Positions 34,417 to 42,640 of a DNA stretch of 64,000 bases are shown piece after piece (the first letter of the stretch is position 1; every line of letters starts with the position of its first letter). A program made the translations under genes and the position numbers. The stretch is taken from assembly GCF_001428565.1 (NCBI RefSeq), contig NZ_LMIA01000011.1, positions 142-64,141 on the forward strand. The letters run 5' to 3'. The notes beneath the pieces are model-generated. The model did not search any database. It was not told the origin of the DNA and was given only the letters and a program-made list of their open reading frames with translations. This DNA is from Nocardioides sp. Root190. Lineage in GTDB: Bacteria; Actinomycetota; Actinomycetes; Propionibacteriales; Nocardioidaceae.

Positions 34417-35532
34417 TTGAGCGCTCCGGTCTCGGGCCGGCTTCCCGACTTCCCCTGGGACAAGCTGACGCAGTACGCCGCCACGGCGCGCGCACACGCT
34501 GACGGCATCGTCGACCTCTCGATCGGCACCCCGGTCGACCCGACGCCCGAGGTCGCCCGTGCCGCGTTGACCGCTGCCGCGGACTGGCCGGGCTACCCGG
34601 TCACGGTCGGCGTCCCCGAGGCTCGCCAGGCCGTCGTCGACTGGCTCACGGGGACCCACGGGACGATCGAGCTGGACCTCGACCAGGTCCTCCCGCTGAT
34701 CGGCTCCAAGGAGTTCATCGCGACGCTGCCGTCGTACCTCGGCCTCGGTCCGGGCGACGTGATCGGCTTCCCGGCACTCGCCTACCCGACCTACGAGGTC
34801 GGGGCGGCGCTGGTCGGCGCGACGGCCGTCGCCACGGACTCGCTGACGTCCTTCGGGCCCGAGACGCCGAAGCTGCTCTGGCTGAACTCGCCCTCGAACC
34901 CGAGTGGCCGCGTGCTCCCCACGGCGCACCTCAAGAAGGTCGTCGACTGGTGCCGCGAGCGCGGCGTCCTGCTGGTCTCCGACGAGTGCTACCTCGACTG
35001 TGTCTGGGAGGGCGAGGCGGTCTCCGTCCTGCACCCGGACGTCTGTGGCGGCTCCTCCGAGGGCATCCTGGTCGTGCACTCGCTCTCGAAGCGCTCCAAC
35101 CTCGCTGGCTACCGCTGCGCCTTCGTGGCCGGCGACCGGTCCGTCATCGCCGAGCTCCTCGCGGTCCGCAAGAACCTCGGACTGATGATGCCCGGCCCGC
35201 AGCAGCTGGCGATGGCAGCCGTCCTCGGGGACGAGGCGCACGTCGCCGAGCAGCACGAGCGCTACCGCGCCCGTCGCACCCGGTTGCGTGCCGCACTCGA
35301 GGGCGCCGGCTACACGATCGACCACTCCGAGGCGTCGCTCTACCTCTGGACCACGAAGGGACCGGACGGTCCCGACTGCTGGCAGATCGTCGCCGACCTC
35401 GCCGAGCAGGGGATCCTGGTCGCCCCGGGTGCGTTCTACGGCGCCGCGGGCTCGCACCACGTGCGGGTCGCGCTCACGGCGAGCGACGAGCGGATCGATG
35501 CCGCCGTCGCCCGCCTCGCTCCTCGCAGCTGA
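34417..35532 (+). CDS. dapC: N-succinyldiaminopimelate aminotransferase
   Basis: A 371-residue PLP class I aminotransferase. Motifs: SKEFIATLPSYL, LNSPSNPSGRVL (Asn-Pro substrate loop), SDECYLDCVWEG (PLP Asp/Tyr), and SLSKRSNLAGYRCAF with the PLP lysine (about residue 224). It transfers the amino group to N-succinyl-2-amino-6-ketopimelate in DAP/lysine synthesis. Start is TTG 34417, 6 bases after the fdxA stop, with no strong ribosome site. Partner genes dapD (38.9 kb) and dapE (48.4 kb) are nearby. Confidence 0.92.
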   Translation: MSAPVSGRLPDFPWDKLTQYAATARAHADGIVDLSIGTPVDPTPEVARAALTAAADWPGYPVTVGVPEARQAVVDWLTGTHGTIELDLDQVLPLIGSKEFIATLPSYLGLGPGDVIGFPALAYPTYEVGAALVGATAVATDSLTSFGPETPKLLWLNSPSNPSGRVLPTAHLKKVVDWCRERGVLLVSDECYLDCVWEGEAVSVLHPDVCGGSSEGILVVHSLSKRSNLAGYRCAFVAGDRSVIAELLAVRKNLGLMMPGPQQLAMAAVLGDEAHVAEQHERYRARRTRLRAALEGAGYTIDHSEASLYLWTTKGPDGPDCWQIVADLAEQGILVAPGAFYGAAGSHHVRVALTASDERIDAAVARLAPRS

Positions 35533-35922
35533 TCAGGCGGGGATCGTCGCCAGCACGCCGAGCATGTGGTTCATGACCGCGTGGTGCTCGGCGGCCGGAC
35601 TGAACATCACGATCTCGGCCTCGTCCTCCACCCGCACGGTGTGACCGGCCGGCCAGTGCACGCACTGGCCCGCGTCGCACACCTCGGTGGAGCCGTCGCC
35701 GTAGGTCACCACGACCCGGCCCCGGATGAGATAGCCCCAGTGGGGCGCGAAGCACAGCCCGTCGTCGAGCCCCGCGAGCAGCGGTGCGACGTCGACGCCG
35801 GTCGCGAGGACGAGGTGCTCGGCGGCCAGGGTCCCGAACGCCGTACCGAAGTCCCCCTGGTGGCGGGCGACGGCGCCGAGGGCGTTCATCTTGATCGGTA
35901 GGTCGGAGGTGGAGACGTGCAT
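35533..35922 (-). CDS. cupin-domain protein
   Basis: A 129-residue small beta-barrel. HWGYLIRGRVVVTYGDGSTEVCDAGQCVHWPAGHTVRVEDEAEIVMFSPA is the core with both cupin motifs reduced (G-x5-H-x-H is weak; a His remains in PAGH). It is divergent from a TPR-protein gene, the spacer holding a GTGACA-n5-TGTCAC palindrome. Ligand or enzyme role unknown. Converges directly on dapC, abutting its stop. Confidence 0.8.
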   Translation of the reverse strand: MHVSTSDLPIKMNALGAVARHQGDFGTAFGTLAAEHLVLATGVDVAPLLAGLDDGLCFAPHWGYLIRGRVVVTYGDGSTEVCDAGQCVHWPAGHTVRVEDEAEIVMFSPAAEHHAVMNHMLGVLATIPA

Positions 35923-35959
35923 GGCGGTGTCCTTTCGTGGGTCAGTTCACCCCGAAGGC

Positions 35960-35976
35960 GTGACAAGCGGTGTCAC
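35960..35976. promoter_or_regulatory. 17-bp operator-like palindrome GTGACA-n5-TGTCAC
   Basis: Perfect 6-bp arms spaced by AGCGG lie between divergent cupin and TPR genes. The right arm overlaps the -10-like CACAAT (35974-35979) of the TPR gene, so a bound protein would block transcription (inference). Confidence 0.6.
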
Positions 35977-35985
35977 AATGCGACA

Positions 35986-37926
35986 GTGACGGCCACCGAC
36001 GCCGAGCAGCTCGAACAGCAGGCCGCCGCGGCCTACGCCGCGGGGGAGATCGACGCGTCGATCGCCGCCTGGGAGCGCTTGTACGACGTCGAGCTCGCCG
36101 CTGGTCGCCCGGTGCTCGCCGCGCGGGCGGCGGCCCTGGTGGCGCTCAACCTGCTCTGCGAGACCGGGCTGCTGGCGCCCGTCCGCGGCTGGCTCGCCCG
36201 ATCCCGTCGGCTGGTCGCCGACGGGGAGCCGGGTCCCGTGCACGCGCTGCTCGCGGTCATCACGACCTACGAGCGGTTCCTCTCCGGCGATCCTGCCGCC
36301 GCCCTGGCCCCCGCCCGCGAGGCGGTGGCGCTCGGCGACGCGTTCGGGGTGGACCCCGCCCGCGGGCTGGGACGCGTCGCACTCGCCAGGCTGGCCGTCC
36401 ACGCGGGCCGGGTCGAGGAGGGCGTCGCGCTGCTCGACGAGCTGGCGCTGGACCTGGGTGCCGGGCAGTTCGACCCCCTCACGACCGGCAACGTCTACTG
36501 CGAGCTGATCTGCGCTGCCCTCTGGCTCGGACAGCACGACCGGGCGCGGGAGTGGACCGAGGTGATGGAGAACTGGCGGCACGGACCGGCATTCGGCGCC
36601 ACCCACGGCCGGTGCCGCGTGCACCGCGCCGAGCTGCTCCGGATCTCGGGACCGGCGGAGGCGGCCGAGCGCGAGGCACTCGCCGCCTGTGCGGAGCTCC
36701 GACCGTGGCTGCGCCGGGAGTTCGGCTGGCCGCTCGTCGAGCTCGGCAACATCCGGCTGCGCCGGGGTGACCTCGCCGGAGCCGAGGAGGCTTTCGAGCA
36801 GGCGCACGAGCGTGCGTGGTCGGCGCAGCCGGGCTGGGCGCTGCTGCGTCTGGAGCACGGTGACCTCGACGCCGCCGCGGTGATGGTGCGCGACGAGATC
36901 GACCATCCGATGGCCGTGCCGTGGAAGGAGCGCCCGCCGTTCGGCGACCTCCGACTGGTGCCCCTGCTGGCCGCGCAGGCCGAGATCGCCCAGGCCGCCG
37001 GTGACGAGGCGACGGCACGTACGGCCGCGGACCAGCTCGCAGCCGTGGCCGAGCGCTACCCCACGGCCATGGTGCGCGCCGAGGCCGCGCTGGCCGGCGC
37101 CCGGGCGGCGCTGCTGTCCGGAACCCCAGGATCCAGCGGGGACGCGATCACGGCCGCCGCGTGCGCCGTCGGGGAGTGGGTCGAGATCGGTGCGCCGTAC
37201 GACGTCGCCTCGGCCCGGCTGGTCCTCGCCGAAGCCCACCGGGTGGCGGGCAGCGAGGACCTCGCCCGGACCGAGTGGAAGGCTGCAGCGGCCGGCTTCG
37301 CCGCGTTCGGCGCGCCGGCCCGTTCCGCCGCCGTGCAGGCCCTGCTCGACGGACCGCTTCCCGTGGAGGTGCTGGCTCCGGCCGGAGCAGTCGTCGTGAC
37401 GGTGACCCGGGACGGCGACCGGTGGCGGATCGGTCACGCCGGCAGGTCGGCTGCCGTGGCGGACCTCAAGGGCATCCAGCTGCTGATCCGGCTCCTGGCC
37501 GAACCGGGGCGTGAGTTCGCCGCGACCGACCTGGCCGGGGCAATGGTCGCCGAGACCGGGCTGCCCGTCCTCGACGCGGAGGCCGTGGCGTCGTACCGGC
37601 GGCGGCTGGCGGAGGTCGAGGAGGACCTCGCGGAGGCCGAGCGAGACCACGACGACGCCCGACGCTTCCTCGCCGAGCGCGACCGTGACTACCTCCTGGC
37701 CGAGCTCGGCGGCGGCCTCGGGCTCGGGGGTCGCGAACGCCGCAGCGGTGGTGCGTCCGAGCGGGCTCGCACCAGCGTGACCCGCTCGGTCCGCTACGGC
37801 CTCGCGCGCGTGCGCGAGCAGCTCCCCGACCTCGGCGCCCACCTCGACCGGGCGGTACGCACGGGCACGTACTGCTCCTACCTGCCCGACCCCACCGCGC
37901 CGATCGAGTGGCGGATCACCCGCTGA
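35986..37926 (+). CDS. TPR-like protein with conserved C-terminal domain of regulator type
   Basis: A 646-residue protein. Residues about 1-470 are alpha-helical repeats rich in Ala, Leu and Glu, with TPR-like periodicity. Then a beta-rich stretch (VVTVTRDGDRWRIGHAGRSAAVADLKGIQLLIRLLAEPGREFAATDLAG, about 480-535), a coiled coil (SYRRRLAEVEEDLAEAERDHDDARRFLAERD) and a helical end (TSVTRSVRYGLARVREQLPDLGAHLDRAVRTGTYCSYLPDP). This C-terminus is also seen attached to large ATPase or LuxR-like regulators, hinting at a winged-helix DNA-binding unit. GTG 35986 is 6 nt after CACAAT. Function otherwise unknown. Confidence 0.75.
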   Translation: MTATDAEQLEQQAAAAYAAGEIDASIAAWERLYDVELAAGRPVLAARAAALVALNLLCETGLLAPVRGWLARSRRLVADGEPGPVHALLAVITTYERFLSGDPAAALAPAREAVALGDAFGVDPARGLGRVALARLAVHAGRVEEGVALLDELALDLGAGQFDPLTTGNVYCELICAALWLGQHDRAREWTEVMENWRHGPAFGATHGRCRVHRAELLRISGPAEAAEREALAACAELRPWLRREFGWPLVELGNIRLRRGDLAGAEEAFEQAHERAWSAQPGWALLRLEHGDLDAAAVMVRDEIDHPMAVPWKERPPFGDLRLVPLLAAQAEIAQAAGDEATARTAADQLAAVAERYPTAMVRAEAALAGARAALLSGTPGSSGDAITAAACAVGEWVEIGAPYDVASARLVLAEAHRVAGSEDLARTEWKAAAAGFAAFGAPARSAAVQALLDGPLPVEVLAPAGAVVVTVTRDGDRWRIGHAGRSAAVADLKGIQLLIRLLAEPGREFAATDLAGAMVAETGLPVLDAEAVASYRRRLAEVEEDLAEAERDHDDARRFLAERDRDYLLAELGGGLGLGGRERRSGGASERARTSVTRSVRYGLARVREQLPDLGAHLDRAVRTGTYCSYLPDPTAPIEWRITR

Positions 37927-37943
37927 GGTGGGGCGCTCGGAAT

Positions 37944-38903
37944 CTACGAGAACACGTCGATGTGGATGTGGTCGCGGTGCTCGAGGATCTTGATGTCGCC
38001 GGAGGACGACGGCGGGTCGTAGTCGCGCCAGCCCTGCCGGCCTGAGGTCCAGATCCGGTCGTCGAAGATGACGGTGCGGATGTCGAGGCGGGACGCGTTG
38101 GCCACGGCCCAGTGGGCCATCGCCCAGCCCTTGGTCTTGTTGGGCTTGCTGATCGGCCGCACGAAGACGTCGATGGCGCGGCCGTCGTAGTGCGCGGAGC
38201 CCTCCATGTGGCCGGTGCCGACGCCGCCCGGTGCGTAGCCGCCGAGGGAGAGCCGGCCGAACCTGGTGAGCAGCTCCTTGCGGATCGCCTCGGCACGCGG
38301 GGTGAGGCCGCTGGCGACGAGCTCGGTGTCGGCCGACGGTGCTCCGCCGGACAGGTCGCAGCTGAACGTGGCGGGGGAGAAGCCCGTGAAGGCGGAGGCG
38401 AGCGCGCGACCGTCGGCCTCGTGGTCGGCGTACGCGTCGGGGAAGGCCGAGCGCTGGACGCGTTGCGCAGCGACGGTGATCTCCATGCCTTCGTAGCCGT
38501 CGACCTTCTCGAGGGCGTCGTAGAACGCGTTGGTCGAGTAGACGGGGTCGAGGATCTGTTCGGGCGTGCCCCAGCCCTGGGAGGGGCGCTGCTGGAACAG
38601 GCCGAGCGAGTCACGGTCGCCGTAGTCGATGTTCTCGAGCTTCGACTCCTGGTAGGCCGTCGCCAGCGCGATGGAGACCGCCCGTGCGGGCAGGCGGCGT
38701 CGTACGGCGATCGCCGAGATCAGGGAGGCGTTCTCCGCCTGCTCGCCGCTGACCGTCACCTCGTGGCCCGAGACGGTGACCTCGCAGTCACCGTCGGGAC
38801 CGTTGATGATGTCGTCGGTCACCTTGAGCACGGCGATGCCGACGCCCGCGACGGTCGCCAGGACGGCGACTCCCACGACGACTGCCGCTGCCCTGTTCCT
38901 CAC
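37944..38903 (-). CDS. secreted M15-type (VanY-like) peptidase candidate
   Basis: A 319-residue protein with an N-terminal signal-anchor (RAAAVVVGVAVLATVAGVGIAVL). The middle (ISAIAVRRRLPARAVSIALATAYQESKLENIDYGDRDSLGLFQQRPSQGWG) is a lysozyme-like/SLT-like helical stretch with YQES. The last 120 residues (GHMEGSAHYDGRAIDVFVRP...EHRDHIHIDVFS) carry the SxHxxGxAID and HxHxD zinc pattern of M15/ARB-07466-like peptidases. Together it suggests a peptidoglycan-remodelling enzyme outside the membrane. GTG 38903 removes antisense of dapD. Next to dapD on the same strand. Confidence 0.75.
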   Translation of the reverse strand: MRNRAAAVVVGVAVLATVAGVGIAVLKVTDDIINGPDGDCEVTVSGHEVTVSGEQAENASLISAIAVRRRLPARAVSIALATAYQESKLENIDYGDRDSLGLFQQRPSQGWGTPEQILDPVYSTNAFYDALEKVDGYEGMEITVAAQRVQRSAFPDAYADHEADGRALASAFTGFSPATFSCDLSGGAPSADTELVASGLTPRAEAIRKELLTRFGRLSLGGYAPGGVGTGHMEGSAHYDGRAIDVFVRPISKPNKTKGWAMAHWAVANASRLDIRTVIFDDRIWTSGRQGWRDYDPPSSSGDIKILEHRDHIHIDVFS

Positions 38904-38937
38904 GGAACCCAGTGTCCGGGGTGGCAAAAACCCGGAA

Positions 38938-39879
38938 TCAGTTGGCGTGCAGGGCGGCGTTGAGAGCGATGCCCTCGCCCTGCCACGGAACGGCCTCGAT
39001 GGCGCCCGTGACGGAGTTGCGGCGGAACAGCACGTTGCTGGCGCCGGACAGCTCGCGCGCCTTGAGGACCTGCGGGTCCTTGCCGGGCTCGAGGACGGTG
39101 ACCTTCGTGCCGGCGGTGACGTAGCAACCGGCCTCCACGACGCAGTCGTCGCCGAGGGAGATGCCGATGCCGGCGTTCGCGCCCAGCAGGCAGCGCTCTC
39201 CCACCGACACGGTCTCCTTGCCGCCGCCGGAGAGGGTGCCCATGATCGAGGCACCGCCGCCGATGTCGGACCCGTCGCCCACGACGACGCCGGCCGAGAT
39301 CCGGCCCTCGACCATCGAGGTGCCGAGCGTGCCGGCGTTGAAGTTCACGAAGCCCTCGTGCATGACCGTCGTGCCCTCGGCGAGGTGCGCACCGAGGCGC
39401 ACCCGGTCGGCGTCGGCGATCCGCACGCCAGCCGGGATGACGTAGTCGACCAGCCGCGGGAACTTGTCGACGCCGTACACGGTGACGTGCTGGCCGGCAG
39501 CCTGCAGGCGCGCGCGGGTGATCTCGAAGCCCTCGATGGAGCACGGACCTGCGGAGGTCCACACGACGTTGGTGAGCAGACCGAACACGCCGTCGAGGTT
39601 CTGGCCGTGCGGAGCGACCAGGCGGTGGGACAGCAGGTGCAGGCGCAGCCACACCTCGACGGTCGACGCGGGCGCGGTGGCGAGGTCGGCGATCTCGACG
39701 AGGTTGACCTTGCGGCTCACCCCGCGAGCGTCGTCCGCGCCCTCCAGTGCGACGAGATCGGCCGGCGCCGACGCGTCGGCGGGCGTGGCGCCCAGCGAAG
39801 GCGCGGGGAACCAGGTGTCGAGGACGGTCTCACCGTCGGCGGCGTACGTCGTCAGGCCGAAGCCCCATGCGGCAGTCAC
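38938..39879 (-). CDS. dapD: tetrahydrodipicolinate N-succinyltransferase
   Basis: A 313-residue trimeric left-handed beta-helix enzyme, actinobacterial DapD type. Hexapeptide-repeat region is about residues 165-290 ([101 protein letters not shown]); the N-terminal part binds substrate. It uses succinyl-CoA in DAP/lysine synthesis. GTG 39879 has TAGACT (39888-39893) 8 nt upstream on the minus strand. dapC and dapE are in this window too. Confidence 0.94.
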   Translation of the reverse strand: MTAAWGFGLTTYAADGETVLDTWFPAPSLGATPADASAPADLVALEGADDARGVSRKVNLVEIADLATAPASTVEVWLRLHLLSHRLVAPHGQNLDGVFGLLTNVVWTSAGPCSIEGFEITRARLQAAGQHVTVYGVDKFPRLVDYVIPAGVRIADADRVRLGAHLAEGTTVMHEGFVNFNAGTLGTSMVEGRISAGVVVGDGSDIGGGASIMGTLSGGGKETVSVGERCLLGANAGIGISLGDDCVVEAGCYVTAGTKVTVLEPGKDPQVLKARELSGASNVLFRRNSVTGAIEAVPWQGEGIALNAALHAN

Positions 39880-39936
39880 GTGACCAGAGTCTAGGTGGCG
39901 TGGAACCAGATGCCCGCCCGTCCCGTCGGTACGGAC

Positions 39937-40386
39937 ATGACTCTCGGTGTGAAGTTGCCCGCAATCGCCCTCGCGGCGCTCCTCCTGCCGCTGCTCGTCG
40001 CGTGCGGTGGCGGTGCGGGCGAGGGGGACGGTGACGGCCTGCGGCTCGGCGGCGCGCCGGTCGAGCTGGAGGTCACCGTGCAGGACTGGTCGGGTTGGCA
40101 GCGAGAGCAGCCCGAGCCCGAGACCCGTTCGGTCACGGTCGGTCAGGGCGAGACCTTCACGGTCGACACGATCGGCGACGAGGTCACGGTCACCGTCCTG
40201 GCCCTGCACGCCGACCGGATCGAGCTCGGCACCAGCGACGACCTCGCGCCCGTGGGCGGGCTGGGCGGCGCGGACCACAACGACCTGAGCACGACCTTCG
40301 AGCTCCGGCGCGGCGGATCGGTCGAGTTCAGCACCCCGACGCTGGACGCGGGGACGTCGGTGCGGATCGTCGAGATCGTGGGGTGA
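39937..40386 (+). CDS. small lipoprotein of unknown function
   Basis: A 149-residue exported protein: hydrophobic signal, lipobox LLVACGG (about residue 23), Gly/Asp-rich linker, then a beta-rich domain ([49 protein letters not shown]) with no recognised family, possibly cupredoxin- or immunoglobulin-like. An ATG at 39910 is an alternative start. Divergent from dapD. Confidence 0.65.
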   Translation: MTLGVKLPAIALAALLLPLLVACGGGAGEGDGDGLRLGGAPVELEVTVQDWSGWQREQPEPETRSVTVGQGETFTVDTIGDEVTVTVLALHADRIELGTSDDLAPVGGLGGADHNDLSTTFELRRGGSVEFSTPTLDAGTSVRIVEIVG

Positions 40387-40393
40387 GCGGTTG

Positions 40394-40890
40394 TCAGGGC
40401 TCGATTGCTCGGGGTGGGTCGAGTGCTCTGGTGCCGCCGGGGCCGACGAGGAAGAGCCTGCCGTGGGGGCTGGTCCAGAGGAAGTGGCCGGGTGCGAGGG
40501 GGCGGGTTCAAAGGGCTAGCGCCATTGGCTGAAGGTCTTGGCGCGGTGGTGCCTGCGGCAGAGGGGGTCGAGGTTGCAGGGGCAGGTAGGTCCGCCCGTG
40601 TGGTGGGGGATCTCGTGGTCGATGTCGCACTTGACGGCGGTGATGAGGGCGTTGCCGTGCTCATCGACCTCGGACACCTCACAGAACCGATGCTCCCGCG
40701 CCTTCTGGAGCTCGGCCTCGGCCCGGTCGGGGTCGAACCGGATGATGGCTTCGGCGATGAGTCGGTCGAGCTGGCGGTCCACGAACGCGGCCGCGTCTGG
40801 TGTCAGTGACTTGGTCTGGTCGGCGATGCGGTGGGCCTTGTACGGCATCACCCGCCCCGCGATCACGGAGGCGTTGCGGCCGATCAGTGC
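40394..40890 (-). pseudogene. decayed DUF222/HNH endonuclease (13E12-family) remnant
   Basis: The minus strand encodes the C-terminal part of a DUF222/HNH protein: RVMPYKAHRIADQTKSLTPDAAAFVDRQ, then DIDHEIPHHTGGPTCPCNLDPLCRRHHRAKTF, the HNH nuclease core. That frame stops at 40516. The family's normal ending ([19 protein letters not shown]...) continues in another frame down to 40394, so a frameshift separates the two. The N-terminal 200 or more residues are missing; upstream lies a palindromic repeat cluster. Full-length members have about 400-500 residues. It is thus a broken gene, either truncated by recombination at the repeats or simply eroding. Confidence 0.85.
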
Positions 40891-40968
40891 GGTGGATGCG
40901 GTCCCGAGATCCGTACCCATATTGGATAACGAAACCACCGACACAACCACCGGCAGGCGGAAACCCGG

Positions 40969-41178
40969 TGGTCGAGGAGGTCGCGCAGCGACCGTCTCGA
41001 GACCTGGTGAGTCGATGCCGGAACCTGTCCATGGGCAGGCGGGTGCATCGTGGCCGGGGGTCTCGAGACGGCCGCGGGCGGCCTCCTCGACCAACGGTGT
41101 CTGTCCGGCGTACCCATTCGTTGTTGTCGGCGGCGTCCCCGTTGGTCGAGGAGGTCGCGCAGCGACCGTCTCGAGACC
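40969..41178. repeat. cluster of three palindromic REP-like repeats
   Basis: Cores at 40969-41004 (forward), 41059-41093 (reverse) and 41143-41178 (forward), the same family as at 563-637. Forward cores contain hairpin GGTCGC-GCA-GCGACC; reverse-oriented ones carry GGCCGC-CC-GCGGCC when read the same way, a paired T-A to C-G change that keeps the stem. Both end in palindrome GTCTCGAGAC. The remaining bases to 41238 hold only further flank (GTGACCCGGTGCCGG). Confidence 0.88.
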
Positions 41179-41238
41179 CGGTGACCCGGTGCCGGAACCT
41201 GCCGACGGGCAAGCGGTGGACTCCTCAACCAGCAGTGG

Positions 41239-42033
41239 TCACCCGTTGGTGAGGATGGCGAGCTGGCGCGACTGTGCGATCAGCCGACCCTGCTCGTCCC
41301 ACAGCTCGACGTCCTCGTCGTGGTAGCCGGCGATGACGTGGCGGCTGGTGACGTGGCCGAGGGCCCACAGGGTCTCGGGGCGGCGTCGGTAGTGGACGGT
41401 CAGCTGGATGGTCGCGGACGCCAGGTGGCCGATCTCCGCAGTCACCGGCGCGAACGCATCGGTCATGGCGCCGGCGAGCAGTGCGTCGACGGGACGGCCG
41501 TCGGCGGCGCGGATCCAGCCGAGGGACTCGGTGACGCCGCTCGGCTTGCCGGACAGCCAGCCCGGGACCTCGGGGGAGCGGTAGGCGTACCGGTCCAGGA
41601 CCGGGACCATCCCCGTGGGCACCAGGGCACCGAAGTCCTCGCAGTCCTCGGGGCGCGGGATGACGGGCGCCGCGTGGGGCGTGTGCTCGACGGTGCCGGC
41701 GGCCTCCCAGTCGTGGGTGCTCACGACGGCGTGTGCGATCTCCTTGTCCGCCTGCACCAGCACGGCGTCGTACGTCGACACCCGGCGTCCCCTGCGGACC
41801 TCGCGGACCCGGATCTCGCCCGGACCGGGCAGGGCGGGGCGGAAGTAGGTGATCGAGATGCTCAGTGCGTCCGGGTGGGCGGACTCCTGCAGGACGGCGT
41901 GCTGCAGGAGCGCGAGGACGTAGCCGCCGTTGGGCGTCTGGTTGGCGGTGTTCCAGTCGGCAGTGATCCGGACGCGGGACAGCCCGCCGCCCAGGGGCTC
42001 GGCTGCGACCGCGTCGTCGAGGAGGTAGCTCAC
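41239..42033 (-). CDS. acyl-CoA thioesterase-like, double hot-dog
   Basis: A 264-residue cytosolic protein with two hot-dog units (TesB-like). N-terminal unit: DWNTANQTPNGGYVLALLQHAVLQE and ISITYFRPALPGPGEIRVREVRRGRRVSTYDAVLVQ; C-terminal unit: SLGWIRAADGRPVDALLAGAMTDAFAPVTAEIG and TVHYRRRPETLWALGHVTSRHVIAGYHDEDVELWDEQGRLIAQSRQLA. The family hydrolyses acyl-CoA esters; chain-length preference unknown. An alternative is a non-catalytic acyl binding role. Divergent DinB gene nearby is not clearly related. Confidence 0.83.
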   Translation of the reverse strand: MSYLLDDAVAAEPLGGGLSRVRITADWNTANQTPNGGYVLALLQHAVLQESAHPDALSISITYFRPALPGPGEIRVREVRRGRRVSTYDAVLVQADKEIAHAVVSTHDWEAAGTVEHTPHAAPVIPRPEDCEDFGALVPTGMVPVLDRYAYRSPEVPGWLSGKPSGVTESLGWIRAADGRPVDALLAGAMTDAFAPVTAEIGHLASATIQLTVHYRRRPETLWALGHVTSRHVIAGYHDEDVELWDEQGRLIAQSRQLAILTNG

Positions 42034-42079
42034 CTGCCCATCCTGCCGGAGCGGGGCGGGTCGTTCGACGTGGCCGTGG

Positions 42080-42562
42080 TCACTCTCCCGTCGTGCCGTC
42101 GATGCACTCCCGGAGCAGGTCGGCGTGTCCGCAGTGACGTGCGTACTCCTCGATCATGTGGACGAGGATGTCGCGCACACTGCTGGTCTCGGTCCCCTTG
42201 CGGAAGGTGACGACGGTGCCGAGGTCGTCGTCGGAACAGGCGTCCAGCCAGGCGTCAGCCGACGCGACCTGGGACCGCCACTGCGCCCAGGCCCGGTCCA
42301 CGGCCTCCTGTGTGGGATCGACGTCCGCGAACCCGGCGTCCCCGTCGTCGTACAAGCGCTCGCCACCGACCTCCACCAGCGCGCGTTGGAACCAGAAGTG
42401 CTCCACGCGCGCCAGGTGCCGGACCATCCCGAGCAGGCTCATCGAGCTCGGCGGCACGGATCTCGTCGCCATCTGGGCCGGGGAGAGGCCGTCGCACTTG
42501 CGCTCGAGCGTCGCGCGGTGGTGGGTGAGGTAGTCGCGGTAGTTCGCCAGCTCTCCGGTCAT
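42080..42562 (-). CDS. DinB-family (DUF664) protein
   Basis: A 160-residue four-helix protein of the DinB/YfiT superfamily, DUF664 branch: TLERKCDGLSPAQMATRSVPPSSMSLLGMVRHLARVEHFWFQRAL has the first metal-ligand His, and MIEEYARHCGHADLLREC the later His pair. Many members are bacillithiol/mycothiol-dependent transferases or hydrolases; function here unproved. ATG 42562 is used, but the frame is open a little upstream with TTG codons. Divergent from the kinase gene. Confidence 0.83.
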   Translation of the reverse strand: MTGELANYRDYLTHHRATLERKCDGLSPAQMATRSVPPSSMSLLGMVRHLARVEHFWFQRALVEVGGERLYDDGDAGFADVDPTQEAVDRAWAQWRSQVASADAWLDACSDDDLGTVVTFRKGTETSSVRDILVHMIEEYARHCGHADLLRECIDGTTGE

Positions 42563-42640
42563 TGCGACAGCCAACGCGAGGCGGAGGGGTTCGAGCAAGT
42601 AGCCTCGGCGGTGCAGCCACGGATCGGGACGGGGGAGCGC

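Noticed and set aside
36495-37842. Long minus-strand frames under the TPR gene
   Set aside because: Shadow frames of a GC-rich gene; the plus strand has regular helix repeats and a promoter.
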